A DNA stretch of 64,000 nucleotides. Source: Ascaphus truei (lineage: Eukaryota; Chordata; Amphibia; Anura; Ascaphidae). Of the stretch, positions 43,542 to 54,820 are shown one piece after another. The notes below the pieces were generated by a model. That model did no database searches and had not been told where the DNA came from. It was given only the letters and a program-made list of their open reading frames with translations. The stretch's first letter is position 1. The number at the start of each line of letters is the position of its first letter. The translations under genes were made by a program, and so were the position numbers. The DNA is taken from positions 8,653,114-8,717,113 of the forward strand of contig CM071586.1 in the NCBI GenBank assembly GCA_036426205.1, in the 5' to 3' direction.

Positions 43542-43814
43542 TGCGCCCGGAGGTGAGGGTTACAAGCCGGCAGTCAGACGGCGCCACAACGCTTCACTGT
43601 AAGGTGTACGGGTTCTACCCCCGAGCCGTGGATGTGAAGTGGGTGAAGAACGAGAAAGACGATGTTATCTCACATGAGGCCAAACAAATCCTCCCCCACC
43701 CTGACGGCACCTACCAGATCCGTGTCACCGTGGAGGTGGCACCCAAGGAAGGGGACAGTTACTCCTGTCACGTGGATCACAGCAGCCTGGTGGAGCCGCT
43801 CCTTGTACTGTGGG
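43542..43814 (+). CDS. MHC class I alpha3 exon (Ig C1 domain)
   Basis: 273 bp, phase 1 in and out, acceptor tcctctatcag, donor gtgagt. Reads RPEVRVTSRQSDGA, LHCKVYGFYPRAVDVKW, then DGTYQIRVTVEV, DSYSCHVDHSSLVEPL. The Ig-fold Cys pair is present and the FYP and CHVDH signatures are typical of class I alpha3. This membrane-proximal domain contacts beta2-microglobulin and CD8. A clean frame; the downstream G-run in the intron is unstable sequence only. Confidence 0.95.
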
Positions 43815-44640
43815 GTGAGTGTCACGTGGGCGGGGGGGGGGGGGTAATGTCAGGGTTGTAAAGCAGGGTCACTGACGGGATTAAATGGAGATTAAAGTCT
43901 TCTTTCAGTGAATAAAAACTCAACTGCTGATTTATATAGAGCCGGATCTCCCTCTGCCGCCTCAAATATAAAGTCCTGTAACATTATATCAAGTGTGTGT
44001 GTCGCTGTGTGTGTGTGTCGCTGTGTGTGTGTGTCGCTGTGTGTGTGTGTGTTACCGTACCCCTCTCACATACCGCTGCTAAGGAAATAAAAGAACGTAT
44101 GTTTTCGCTGCCAGAGGCGCCTGTAACGCTCTGTGACAAGAATTGGGAGGTCTTAGCCTGCGCCTAACCGCATAAATTGGCGCAGAGCTTCCTAAGACTT
44201 GGTATAGCCCGGCCACATATACTGGCGCCACCGGCCTGCACTGGGAATCTTCACCACGGGCCCAACCACATACACCGACGCCCGAGTTCTTGGTGTTTTC
44301 CAGCACCCTTGAGCTGGCTGGCATGACCGTTCCACCACCCAGAGAACCCATTATGGTCACTTACTGGGGTGGAACCCCCACCCGAGCCGTGACCCTGCGT
44401 GCTGATTATTACATATAGAGACTGCGTGAGGTTACTGACTCTTCTCTCGCTTATCCTCCTCCATCTGTGATTGTATTTCCATGTCCTCTTATTCCTACCG
44501 GATACGCACATTATTATTCAGCATGATATAAACATAAATATATTTCCTAGGGAACACATCCGTGTAAATAACACGCACACATCAGAATATCGTCTCCCAA
44601 ACAGGCCAGCTGAGAAACGTGAAGAAAGGCCAAGAGATAA
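43815..44640 (+). other. Intron 4, first part
   Basis: Contains a short (tg)n patch at 43990-44055. No gene recognised. Confidence 0.5.
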
Positions 44641-44790
44641 TTGGGGTGTGTGTCTTTATTTATATAGCACCAAAAGTTTATTCCGCGGTTCACAAAGAAT
44701 ACAGTACAAGGAATTTTAAAAATACAAATCAGACAATGGGAAAGGAAATCCCTGCCCCGAAGAGCTTACAATCTAAGAGGTACAACAAAC
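44641..44790. repeat. Interspersed repeat, SINE/LINE-like
   Basis: tttatatagcaccaaaagtt through ccctgccccgaagagcttac and aatctaag, a pattern shared by many vertebrate repeat tails. Family not certain. Confidence 0.4.
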
Positions 44791-44994
44791 CCATAAAAAA
44801 AAAGTCAAGGACGAAAAAACAACAAACACAGCTAAAGTGCGACACACACACTGGGATACCCGCCTCCCAACGCGCTGCTTTTCTCCTCTGCCAGGACAGC
44901 AAAAGCTCCTGGTAGAGCAAGCGGCAGCACCTAGGTTCTTACTGTCCAGCCTTACACGCCCTCACCTCTTATATTGTATTTCTTACATACAGTA

Positions 44995-45189
44995 CAGAAC
45001 CCAAGAACAGCGTCACAATCCCTCCGTACATTATTATTACTGTGTCTCTCTCAGCACCGTCCCTCACCTCTTTTATTGTATTTCTTATATACAGATCCCA
45101 AGAACAGCGACACAATCCCTCCGTACATTATTATTACTGTGTCTCTCAGCACCGTCCCTCACCTCTTATATTGTATTTCTTATATACAG
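44995..45189 (+). pseudogene. Two extra copies of the TM-exon start
   Basis: Acceptor-like tacatacagtacag before 44998 and tatatacag before 45095 are each followed by a sequence like the true exon (E/D-PKNS-TIPPYIIITVSLS). They share ccgtacattattattactg with the real exon start at 45190 and then run into intron sequence. Repeat period 97 then 95 bp. They could act as alternative acceptors but give no full TM segment. Confidence 0.75.
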
Positions 45190-45294
45190 AACCCAAGAAC
45201 GACTCCTGCACTCCGTACATTATTATTGCTGTTGTTGTGGTCCTGGGGATTATCGCTGCTGGGGTTGGATTCTATGTGTACAAGAAGCGTTCAG
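45190..45294 (+). CDS. MHC class I transmembrane exon
   Basis: 105 bp from acceptor ttatatacag to donor gtcagt, phase 1. Reads PKNDSCTPY, then a ~23-residue hydrophobic span (IIIAVVVVLGIIAAGVGF), then YVYKKRSG, a basic stop-transfer anchor. Inserts the chain in the membrane. Confidence 0.9.
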
Positions 45295-46486
45295 GTCAGT
45301 AAAAAAAATAACGGGTATGCAATTGCACACACAATGAGGTTGTGTTATACACACAGGGAGTTTGTATTCTATATACATACATACACAGGTTGTGTTATAT
45401 ACCTACACACAAACGGGGAACTTCTGTTATACTACTACACATAACACAGGGAGTTTGTGTTATACAAGCGCTGTTGACCGAATGTATGTGAGTCAGATAA
45501 ACCTATACACGCAGTACTGGTGTTAACCAATCCCTCTGGAGTTATTCAGAACACACGCCAACATAAACTATTAGGTACCCTGTCCCTTTAAGCCAAAACA
45601 CAAAGCATAAAAAGAAAGCCTTCCCCACTTTTGGAGACTTACTAGACAGAACGGGCCCTAGCTACCTGGCTGGCTAGCTAGGCCAGTTACCAGTCTCAAA
45701 CATTTAAAACAATACCTGGGAACATATACAAAGTCATTATCTGCTGTGCTGGTCGGTGCTCCGTGTTCTCCAGTGAAAACGGCAGAGGCAGGAGAGTTGC
45801 AGTCCTGCTGCTCCCAGGAAGTTTTCTTGTTGGCTTCTCTGTGGTGCGGGTGTTTAGGTCCCCGCTTTGTCCCAGGCAATCCCTCTTTAAAACACAACGC
45901 CTGGGTGCCTGCAGACGTGGAGCCGGTTACAGTCATGTCCTCCTGTGACCTCCACTCTTGCTGGGGCAGGAATACTGACATGCAGTTACTTCCTTCTTTT
46001 TGATCCAGGCTCATTACATGCCCAACAAAACAAGTCTTCGGGTCGTCATCTGGTCTTGTTTTAGCCTGCGTGTCTCAAATTCGCTGATCACCGATGGCAC
46101 GCTTATGGGGTCCTGCATTCTGGGACCGGGTTGCTGTGGCAGCAGGGTCTTCAACCCGCCCCTTTAAACAAGTTTGCATCTCCATTCTGGTCTTTTCAGG
46201 CGTATTCTTTACACTGACCACGGGAGGCGCCATAAACTTGATAGCTTCGTGTACGTTCAACCTTGTAACACTTTTCTGCATGTGCTACAGTAACCGCTGG
46301 TAGTTATACGTGACAGGGCAGAAGCCACTCGTCTGTAGCCGTCCCTCTCCTCCCAGAATGAGTACCTCTCATGGGTCACCATCTGTAGCTTTATCCACTG
46401 CAGTGATCCTTGTCTATCAGCCTGGATTTCTGGCTCTTTATTCGGGTGACCCTGCTTGTAATTCAACTGCGGACCTCCGAGGCGCT

Positions 46487-46506
46487 GCATCCCACTTCTG
46501 CCACCA
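46487..46506 (-). promoter_or_regulatory. Primer-binding-site-like sequence, minus strand
   Basis: tggtggcagaagtgggatgc resembles the site at 16189 (tggtgtcagaagtgggat). Present also at about 50079-50098 in the duplicated block. Confidence 0.45.
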
Positions 46507-46680
46507 TATGTTTCCTGTGTTCTATTAAACCCCTGTGGCGTGTTTAAACATAAGTACTACTGCGTGTGTGTGTGCGTGTGTGTGTCTCTGACCCACAGGC
46601 AGCTCTGTCACAGGCGCACACACTGATCTCTGCTGCATGGAATTAGTGGGACAGAATTATCCAGCGTGTCATTATATTAG

Positions 46681-47094
46681 GGAAAGACAAAAGAAAAAAG
46701 CGCAAGGCCCATAGGGTAGTATTGTCGATTTATGATCAATTAAAAACTGGTTATAAACTCACAGATGAAAGTTGGTACAAGTATTTCGGCTAAATACAAC
46801 CGCGATGAACAGGGGTTCTGGACGCTTCAGCTCGTTTTAGTGCGTTGATGTACAACCCTCCTCCTTGTCCCGATCAGCGATCGTTCCGCTTCCGCGTCAG
46901 CTGACTCGCGACGTCGGCGCGTGACGTCGATCAGGTGGGTTGGGTTGTGGGCGGTCACCTGCTCTTCTCCGAGCACGGAACTCCAGGATTCTCTGCTCAC
47001 TGCGTCCTCTCAATGTCGAGTGCCAGCCAACAGCAGCAACCTTAGCAATGTCCGCCCTACGCGTTCAAGGACGCTTGTCCTCTTCGTCAGGGGC
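46681..47094 (-). mobile_element. Penelope-like terminal repeat in intron 5
   Basis: Same two-ended plan as 6635-7230, with a TGACGTC site at about 46921 and a hammerhead-like motif at its end. Confidence 0.55.
47054..47094 (-). ncRNA. Hammerhead-like motif H, core deletion
   Basis: Minus strand: stem I GCCC/GGGC, core CUGACGA, extra A, a strong stem II (GAGGAC/GUCCUU), then GAA-CGCGU: one A of GAAA is missing. Also seen at 50647-50686. Likely inactive unless the missing A is a sequencing error shared by both. Confidence 0.6.
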
Positions 47095-47142
47095 ACGTTC
47101 ATCATATTACTCACCTAATTTGTATCTTTCTCGTTATTTTAG

Positions 47143-47172
47143 GAAACCAACGCCTGGGGTGGCTACAGTACC
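47143..47172 (+). CDS. MHC class I cytoplasmic exon 1
   Basis: 30 bp between gttattttag and gtaagt, phase 1. As read it gives GNQRLGWLQY; the copy at 50736 gives GNQTPGAGYN, closer to class I tails, so this copy may carry small read errors. Short exon with good splice sites. Confidence 0.65.
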
Positions 47173-47364
47173 GTAAGTAACCACATTTATCTCTCACCTG
47201 TATGCTCCTATGGGAGAGTGTAGTGTACCTGGCTGTGTATACATGTTCATGGTGTATTAGTGTGTGTGAGGGTGTGTGTGTGTGGTGTGAGCTGTGTAAA
47301 GCTGTGTGGGTAGGGGGTGCTATTGGTTTGATATTAACACAGCACGTAATTTTCTCTCCTTTAG

Positions 47365-47420
47365 CGGCTGCAAAACAGTGATATCTCACACGGCCTCATC
47401 CACCCCCACTGCGCGTGTGA
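47365..47420 (+). CDS. MHC class I last coding exon
   Basis: After acceptor ctcctttag it reads AAKQ then TGA at 47379. The copy at 50993 with a different indel reads toward SSTAACA before a stop, the usual Ser/Ala-rich class I end. The true tail cannot be fixed from either copy. Confidence 0.55.
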
Positions 47421-47641
47421 GGTTCTGAGTCCCGCCTTGTGCCTAACAAGCATAGGTAAATACTATATATTACGTGACTGATGGCTGACACTTTCCACGG
47501 CTTTGGTGGGGGAGAATATGGGAAACATCTGGTATAAAGACTGAACAATCAGGGAAAATAATCTGGGAGAGGATTGTGTCATTTTCCCCAATCTGCAGAT
47601 ACCTCCGGGCCCAGATTAAAGATGGCTGCCTCCTGCATGTA

Positions 47642-47647
47642 AATAAA
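47642..47647 (+). terminator. PolyA signal of the MHC class I gene
   Basis: aataaa about 260 bp after the stop; also at 51271-51276 in the second block. Confidence 0.65.
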
Positions 47648-47799
47648 GGATATAACAACGCGTTTTATTAATGTCAGGAACGCCACACCTGTGAGCGCGT
47701 GACTGTGTATATGAACATGGGTTAAAACTTCCAGCTTTCCAGCTGAGTAACTAACTCCCCCAAGGCCCTCACAATGACACTATCTCTCTGACGGTAGTA

Positions 47800-48434
47800 A
47801 TTGTGGGTGGCTATATATAGAATATTAATATATATATATTATATTATATATAATATTATATATATATATATAGATATATAATATTTATATTATATTTTTA
47901 TAACATCTAATACATATTTACTTTTACATGGTGAGTATCCGTGTGAGTACTTACACGCCCCTTCCTCTAAGGCCAGGACCATAGTGAACTCAGCGTGTCG
48001 AGCCGCGCTGAACAGAACACCCAGCCGTGATCTGTAATCAGCGCGGCTTATGTTTCTCCCTCCGCATGCCGCTGATGCGGTCGGATGAGGAGAAAATTCT
48101 CTGAGACAGGCAAGTTTGAAATTGCCGCTCGGGGAAGCGGAGGAGACGGTCACGTGACCGCTCCATCCAATGGGTCTGCGAGCCGGTACGGCCTTGTAAA
48201 TACCGACAAGAACAGAGTGTGGTGTGGTGTGTGTATGTATGTGCAGTCTGGGTGTCTATGTTGTGTGTGCGTGCGTGCTGGGCGGTGCGTGGAATATATT
48301 ATCAAAGTTGCACAATGTAATAAATTATTATTCTCATGCTCTTTTCATTTTTAAAATATTATATAATATACACCACATATACACACACACAGGTTCCCCA
48401 GTAGACACACAAACACACTGACACGCAACCAAGT
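47800..48434. other. Spacer between blocks A and A'
   Basis: (ta)n low-complexity DNA at 47815-47910, a GC-richer stretch at 48060-48200, a tg-rich stretch at 48215-48290. No gene. Confidence 0.5.
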
Positions 48435-48784
48435 GGACACACACACAGTGATACCCGCCCCTCCCAAGCGCGCTGCTTTCTCCCGCCAGGACAGCAAAAG
48501 CTCCTGGTAGAGCAAGCGGCAGCACCTAAGTGCTTACTAGTCCAGGCCTTACACGCCCTCACCTCTTATATTGTATTTCTTACATACAGTACAGAACCCA
48601 AGAAAGCGTCACAAATCCCTCCGTACATTATTATTATGTGTCTCTCTCTAGCCCGTCCCTCACCTCTTTATTGTATTTCTTATATACAGATCCCAAGAAA
48701 CGCGACACAATCCCTCCGTACATTATTTATTACTGTGTCTCTCAGCACCGTCCCTCACCTTTATATTGTATTTCTTATATACAG

Positions 48785-48891
48785 AAACCAAGAACGACTC
48801 CTGCACTCCGTACATTATTTTTGCTGTTGTTGTTGTGTCCTGGGGATTATCGCTGCTGGGGTTGGATTCTATGTGTACAAGAAGCGTTCAG
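48785..48891 (+). pseudogene. TM exon copy, frameshifted
   Basis: Matches 45190-45294 but extra bases near 48812-48840 shift the frame; the end (GIIAAGVGFYVYKKRSG) is kept. Preceded, like the first copy, by two partial exon starts (about 48595, 48690). Confidence 0.75.
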
Positions 48892-50274
48892 GTCAGTAAA
48901 AAAAATAACGGGTATGCAATTGCACACACAATGAGGTTGTGTTATACACACAGGGAGTTTGTATTCTATATACATACATACACAGGTTGTGTTATATACC
49001 TACACACAAACGGGGAACTTCTGTTATACTACACATAAACACAGGGAGTTTGTGTTATACAGCGCTGTGACCGAATGTATGTGAAGTCAGATAAACCTAT
49101 ACACGCAGTACTGGTGTTTAACCAATCCCTCTGGGAGTTATTCAGAACACACGCCAACATAAACTATTAGGTACCCTGTCCCTTTAAGCCAAAACACAAA
49201 GCATAAAAAGAAAGCCTTCCACTTTGGAGAACTTACTAGAGAAACGGGCCCTAGCTACCTGGCTGGCTAGCTAGGCCAGTTACCAGTCTCAAACTTTTAA
49301 AACAATACCTGGGAACATATACAAAGTCATTATGCTGTGTGCTGGTCCGGTGTCTCCGGTTTCTCCAGTGAAACGGCAGAGGCAGGAGTTGCAGTCCTGC
49401 TGCTCCCAGGAAGTTTCTTTGTTGGCTTCTCTGTGGTGCAGGGTGTTTAGGTCCCGCTGTTCCCAGGCAAATCCCTCTTTAAACAAGACGCCTGGGTGCC
49501 TGCAGACGTGGAGCCGGTTACAGTCAGTCCTCCTGTGACCCTCCACTCTTGCTGGGGCAGGAATACTGACATGCAGTTACTTCCTTCTTTTTGATCCAGG
49601 CTCATTACATGCCCAACAAAACAAGTCTTCGGGTCGTATTGGTCTTGTTTTAGCCTGCGTGTCTCAATCCGATGTCACAGATGGCACGTTATGGGGTCTG
49701 CATTCTGGGACCGGGGTTGCTGTGGCAGCAGGTCGTCAACCCGCCCCTTTAAACAAGTTTGCACTCATTCTGGTCTTTTCAGGCGTATTCTTTACACTGA
49801 CACACGGGAGGCGCCTATAACTTGATAGATTCGTGTACGTTCAACCTTGTAACACTTTCTGCATGTGCTACAGTAACCTGCGTGTAGTTATACGTGACAG
49901 GGCAGAAGCAGAAGCCTCGTCTGTAGCCGTCCCTCTTCCTCCAGAATGAGTACCTTTCAGGGGTCAACCATCTGGATGCTTTATCCACTGCAGTGATCCT
50001 TGTCTATCAGCCTGGATTTCTGGCTCTTTATTCGGGTGACCCCTGCATGTAATTCACATGCTGACCTCCGGAGGCGCTGCATCCCACTTCTGCCACCATA
50101 TGTTTGCCTGTGTTCTATATAAACCCCTGTGGGCTTGTTTAAACATAAGTACTGCGTGTGTGTGTGCGTGTGTGTGTCTCTGACCCACAGGCAGCTCTGT
50201 CACAGGCGCACACACTGATCTCTGCTGCATGGAATTAGTGGGACAGAATTATCCAGCGTGTCATTATATAGGGA

Positions 50275-50686
50275 AAGACAAAAGAAAAAAGCGCAAGGCC
50301 CATAGGGTAGTATTGTCGATTTATGATCAATTAAAAAACTGGTATAAAAACTACACAGATGAAAGTTGGTACAAGCATTTCGGCCATAAATAGCAACCGC
50401 GGAACAGGGGTGTCTGGGACCTTCAGCGTTTGATGCGTTGATGTACAGCCCTCCTCCTTGTCCCGATCAGCGATCGTTCCGTCCGCGTCAGCTGACTCGC
50501 GACGTCGGCGCGTGACGTCGATCAGGGGGTTGGGTGTGGGCGGTCACCTGCTTCTCTCTCACGCACGGAACTCCAGGATTCTGCTCACTGCGTCCTCTCA
50601 ATGTCGAGTGCCAGAACAGCCAGCACCAAGAAACCTATGCAATGTCCGCCTACGCGTTCAAGGACGCTTGTCCTCTTCGTCAGGGG
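50275..50686 (-). mobile_element. Penelope-like terminal repeat, block A' copy
   Basis: Counterpart of 46681-47094; ends with the same hammerhead-like motif (50647-50686). Confidence 0.55.
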
Positions 50687-50735
50687 GCACGTTCATCATA
50701 TTACTCACCTAATTTGTATCTTCTGTTATTTTTAG

Positions 50736-50765
50736 GAAACCAGACGCCTGGGGCTGGCTACAACC
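50736..50765 (+). pseudogene. Cytoplasmic exon copy
   Basis: Reads GNQTPGAGYN then a donor with one extra T (gttaagt). Counterpart of 47143-47172. Confidence 0.6.
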
Positions 50766-50992
50766 GTTAAGTAAACACATTATCTCACCTGTATGCTCCT
50801 ATGGGAGAGTGTAGTGTACGTGCTGTGTATACATGCTGGTGTAGTAGTTGTCAGCAGTCTTATAGAGGAGTGTCAGGTAGTAGTGGGTGTGGGTGTGTGT
50901 GTGGTGTGTAGATGTGCTGTGTAAAGCTGTGTAAGGGTGAGGTGCTATTGTTTGATATTAAACACAGCAACGTAATTTTCTGGTCCCCTTAG

Positions 50993-51055
50993 CGGCGCTA
51001 AACAGGATGAGATCTCAGCGGCCTCATCCACCGCAGCCTGCGCGTGGAGTTCTGA
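50993..51055 (+). pseudogene. Last coding exon copy
   Basis: Counterpart of 47365-47420 with shifted frame. Confidence 0.5.
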
Positions 51056-51412
51056 GTCCCGCCTTGTGGGCCATAACAAGCCCATATGTAGATACTATAT
51101 ATTACGTGACTGATGGCTGACTTTCACACGTTTGGGCTGAGGAGGGAGAAATGGGAAACATCTGGATAAAGACTGAACAATCAGGGAAAATAATTGGGAG
51201 AGGATTGTGTCATTTTCCCCAATCTGCAGATACCTCAGGGCCCAGATAAAGATGCTGCCTCCTGCATGTAAATAAAGGATATAACCACGCGTTTATTAAT
51301 GTCAGGAACGCCACACCTGTGAGCGCGTGACTGTGTATATGACAATGGGTTAAAACTTCCAGCTTTCCAGCTGAGTAACTAACTCCCACAAGGCCCTCAC
51401 AATGAGCACTAT

Positions 51413-52987
51413 CTCCCCCCCCCAGTCACACTGAGTCCCAATACGCTGCCAGCACCAAGAATGTAATGTACGGTCTATACTCCCGGGTCCTGTTTACTGG
51501 AAACGATGTAACATAAACACAAAAAAACCCAACGACAGACCCGCGAGTGTGAGTGAGTAAACACAGCAGATATCCGGGGGAGTGCAGCAGAGGCACCCTT
51601 CCCCCCCTCCCCCCCCCCTACCTTCCCTTTCCCCTCCCCTTTTGTTCGTCGTTTTTGTTCACCTAGTATGTCCTGTATTTGTTCCTGTAAATTGGGATGT
51701 GTTGTCACGAAAAATCGGCGTTGGTTCGGAAATGTAGACTATTTTGTAAAGTATATGTTTGTAAACCAATAAAAAATTTAAGTTGAAAAAACAAAACAAA
51801 AAAAACCAATGTGGAAAATGTGTCTGAAAATGCAGTTATCTATCACACAGGTACTAGGTCCGATCTGAGGCCAAAACCGTACTTAACATTTTACATTAAT
51901 ATATGAAAAGTGGTACAGTGCTTGGTCAGAGAACAGAAAATGAATGTTACAAAGAATATACAGTATACACACGCCACACATGCACCATAACAGGAAATAA
52001 AACGCCTGATAATATCTGCCTATTAGACGCCTCACAGGTTATAAGATTGAAATATGCGAATTCCGTGTTTACAGTTATTAATTAGTGGTTTATTGTCCAT
52101 GTAGAGAAATGCTTGCTAAATAATACTCATACCCCAAGGGTGAGAAATATGTAAGATATTACACTTGTGTCAGCCTTTCTCCTTCTCTTGTCCTGTCGCT
52201 GACGCTCTAAAGGTTACCGGGCATTGCAGAGATGGGGAATTTGCGAGCAGTTTTGCCAGCAAAACATTTCCTGTGAGAGATATTGTTGGGATAAAAAGAT
52301 AAGAAAGACAAGCAGTAATTGTGTCCGAGGACAGATCCTTTAGCACAGGACATCAGTGGCTGCCCAGAGCACGTCCTGTGTGCAGGGTTTGTACATATAA
52401 CCAGTGTTCGACAAACTATACATTTGCTCACCCCGGGCGAGTGGATTTAACATCGTGGCGAGCTCCTATGGCCAAGCAGAGAACGTGTGGTACAGGTGGC
52501 GAGTAGATTGTTTGGTGATTTTGTCGACCACTGCATATAAACCCTTAATATGCAGGTTCCCCTGATAAACAGCCCTTCGTGGACCATCCTCTGACCTCCC
52601 AGCACTGGGGGTCTCCAGCTCACGTCCCAGGGCTCACACTGCCCCGGGCAATCAGAGAGACCCTCTATCCATCCATTACCCCCCAGGTTAAGTGATACAG
52701 AACAGGATGTATGTGTGTACGGTTTCAGTGTAAAACCTCTGGCAGTCGCGGTGCTGTGTGTGTATTTTGTGATGTGTGGTATGTGCGACTATTACCTATA
52801 TTCTGTAGTATAGGCATTTGGGAGCGGGATTTCTGTCTTTTATATTAGTTATACAAATTATTGTGGGTTCTGTAAAAGGTTTCAATCAGTGACACAGAGC
52901 AGTGAGTTACACACCTGCTAACTTTCCAAGCACTCGTCCACTTTATATCCATCTAGTCTGACGGCTCGTTATCTAGGCTGGCTATCT
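51413..52987. repeat. Duplicated block B
   Basis: cccccccagtcacactgagt starts both this block and the next at 52983; period about 1575 bp. Non-coding; includes an L1 3' tail at 51600-51805. Confidence 0.88.
51600..51805 (+). mobile_element. L1 3'-end fragment
   Basis: Only the 3' UTR and tail (accaataaaaaatttaagt, tgaaaaaacaaaac) of the Tx1-like L1. A 5'-truncated insertion. Confidence 0.7.
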
Positions 52988-54820
52988 TGAAACCCCCCCC
53001 CAGTCACACTGAGTCCCAATACGCTGCCAGCACCAAGAATAATGTACGGTCTTACTCTCCGGGTCCTCTGTTTACTGGAAACAGATGTAATCAACACAAA
53101 AACCCAACGACAGACCCGGCGAGTGAGTAAACACAGCATATCCGGCGGAGTTGCAGCAGAGGCACCCCTTCCCCCCCCCCCCCCCTCCTCCCTTCCCTTT
53201 CCCCTCCCCTTTTGTTCGTCGTTTTTGTTCACCTAGTATGTCCTGTATTTGTTTCCTGTAAATTGGGATGCTTGTCACGAAAAATCGGCGTTGGTTCGGA
53301 AATGTAGACTATTTTGTAAAGTATATGTTTGTAAACCAATAAAAAATTTAAGTTGAAAAAACAAAACAAAAAACCAATGTGGCAAAATGTGTCTGAAAAT
53401 GCAGTTATCTCATCACACAGGTACTAGGTCCGATCTGAGGCCAAAACCGTACTTATTACATTTTACATTTAATATATGAAAAGTGGTACAGTGCTTGGTC
53501 AGAGAAAATGAATGTTACAAAGAATATACAGTATACACACGCACACATGCACAATAACAGGAAATAAAACAGCCTGATACATTACTGCCTATTAGACGCC
53601 TCACAAGGTTATAAGATTGAAATATGCGAATTCCCGTGTTTACAGTTATAAATTAGTGTTTATTAGTCCATGTAGAGAAATGCTAAATAATACTCTATAC
53701 CCCAAGGGTGAGAAATATGTAAGATTATTACACTTGTGTCAGCCCTTTCTCCTTCTCTTGTCCTGTCGCTGACGCTCTAAAGGTTACCGGGCATTGCAGA
53801 GATCGGGGAATTTGCAGCAGTTTTGCCAGCAAAACATTTCCTGTGAGAATATTGTTGGGATAAAAAGATAAGAAAGACAAAGCAGTAATTGTGTCCGAGG
53901 ACAGATCCTTTAGCACAGGAATCAGTGGCTGCCCAGAGCACGTCCTGTGTGCAGGGTTTGTACATATAACCAGTGTTCGACAAACCTATACATTTGCTCA
54001 CCCCGGGCGAGTGGATTTAACATCGTGGCGAGCTCCTATTGGCCCAAGCAGCACACGTGTGGTACTAGGTGGCGAGTAGATTGTTTGGTGATTTGTCGAC
54101 CACTGCATATAACCCTTAATATGCAGGTTCCCCTGATAAACAGCCCCTTAGTGCACCATCCTCTGACCTCCCAGCACTGGGGGTCTCCAGCCTCACGGTC
54201 CCAGGGCTCACACTGCCCCGGGCAATCAGAGAGACCCCTCTATCCATCCATTACCCCCCCAGGTAAAGTGATACAGAACAGGATGTATTGTGTGACGTTT
54301 CAGTGTAAAACCCTCTGGCAGTCGCGTGCTGTGTGTGTATTTTGTGATTGTGTGTAATGTGCGACTATTACACTATATTCTGTATTATCAGGCATTTGGG
54401 AGCGGGATTTCTGTCTTTTATATTAGTTTATACAAATTATTGTGGGGTTCTGTAATAAGGTTTCTAATCAGTGACACAGAGCAGTGAGTTACACACCTGC
54501 TAACTTTCCAAGCACTCGCTCACTTTAATCCCTAGTCTGACGGCTCCTTATCTAGGCTGCTCATCTGAAACTGAACATGCAGCAATGTAAAGCCATACTG
54601 AGTATAACCCCCATCTCCAACCTGCTCAACTATCTTCTAATTAAAGAACAAGAACCCCTAAAACATTGCTGAGGTTCCTACAGATCTGACTGCTGGGCTG
54701 TGCTGGCAATTATAACGCTCTGTAACGATTAGTTACCCCTGTGTTTTAATGGGTAGCTGCACACACACAATGACACAAACATAGTGACACAAACACACAA
54801 CGTGTCATACAAACATGTAT
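52988..54820. repeat. Duplicated block B'
   Basis: Second copy of block B with fewer indels, extending further to 54820 where it matches 24880-26060. Includes the same L1 tail at 53165-53370. Confidence 0.88.

Larger units (their letters stand above)
45295..47142 (+). other. Intron 5 with LTR-element and PLE pieces
   Basis: 45640-46515 resembles LTR-element leader sequence on the minus strand, with a primer-site-like tggtggcagaagtgggatgc at 46506-46487. 46681-47094 is a PLE terminal repeat. No gene. Confidence 0.5.
35595..47381 (+). other. MHC class I heavy-chain gene, alpha2 exon to cytoplasmic tail
   Basis: Five exons with consistent phase-1 junctions: alpha2 35595-35873, alpha3 43542-43814, transmembrane 45190-45294, cytoplasmic 47143-47172 and 47365-47381 (to the stop as read). 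Class I chains present peptides or other ligands to T and NK cells at the cell surface with beta2-microglobulin. Intron 3 is 7.7 kb and is loaded with a minisatellite, PLE and CR1 sequence. No leader or alpha1 exon was found upstream. Either it lies outside the recognisable sequence, is lost, or the gene is a fragment. Altered anchor residues in alpha2 favour a non-classical gene. Confidence 0.85.
44840..47795. repeat. Duplicated block A (3' end of the MHC class I gene)
   Basis: Matches 48435-51415 along its length, including the TM exon, cytoplasmic exons, PLE and 3' UTR. Differences are mostly one-base indels. Confidence 0.9.
48435..51415. repeat. Duplicated block A' (3' end of MHC class I)
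   Basis: Second copy of 44840-47795 with many one-base indels and small substitutions. Lacks alpha2 and alpha3. Confidence 0.9.

Noticed and set aside
45837..46303. Frames in intron 5 as extra class I exons
   Set aside because: The region resembles a minus-strand LTR-element leader; no Ig or groove motifs and no fitting splice phases.
48435..51415. A second complete MHC class I gene
   Set aside because: No alpha2 or alpha3 exon accompanies the TM and tail copies, and the indel pattern fits an assembly or haplotype duplicate.
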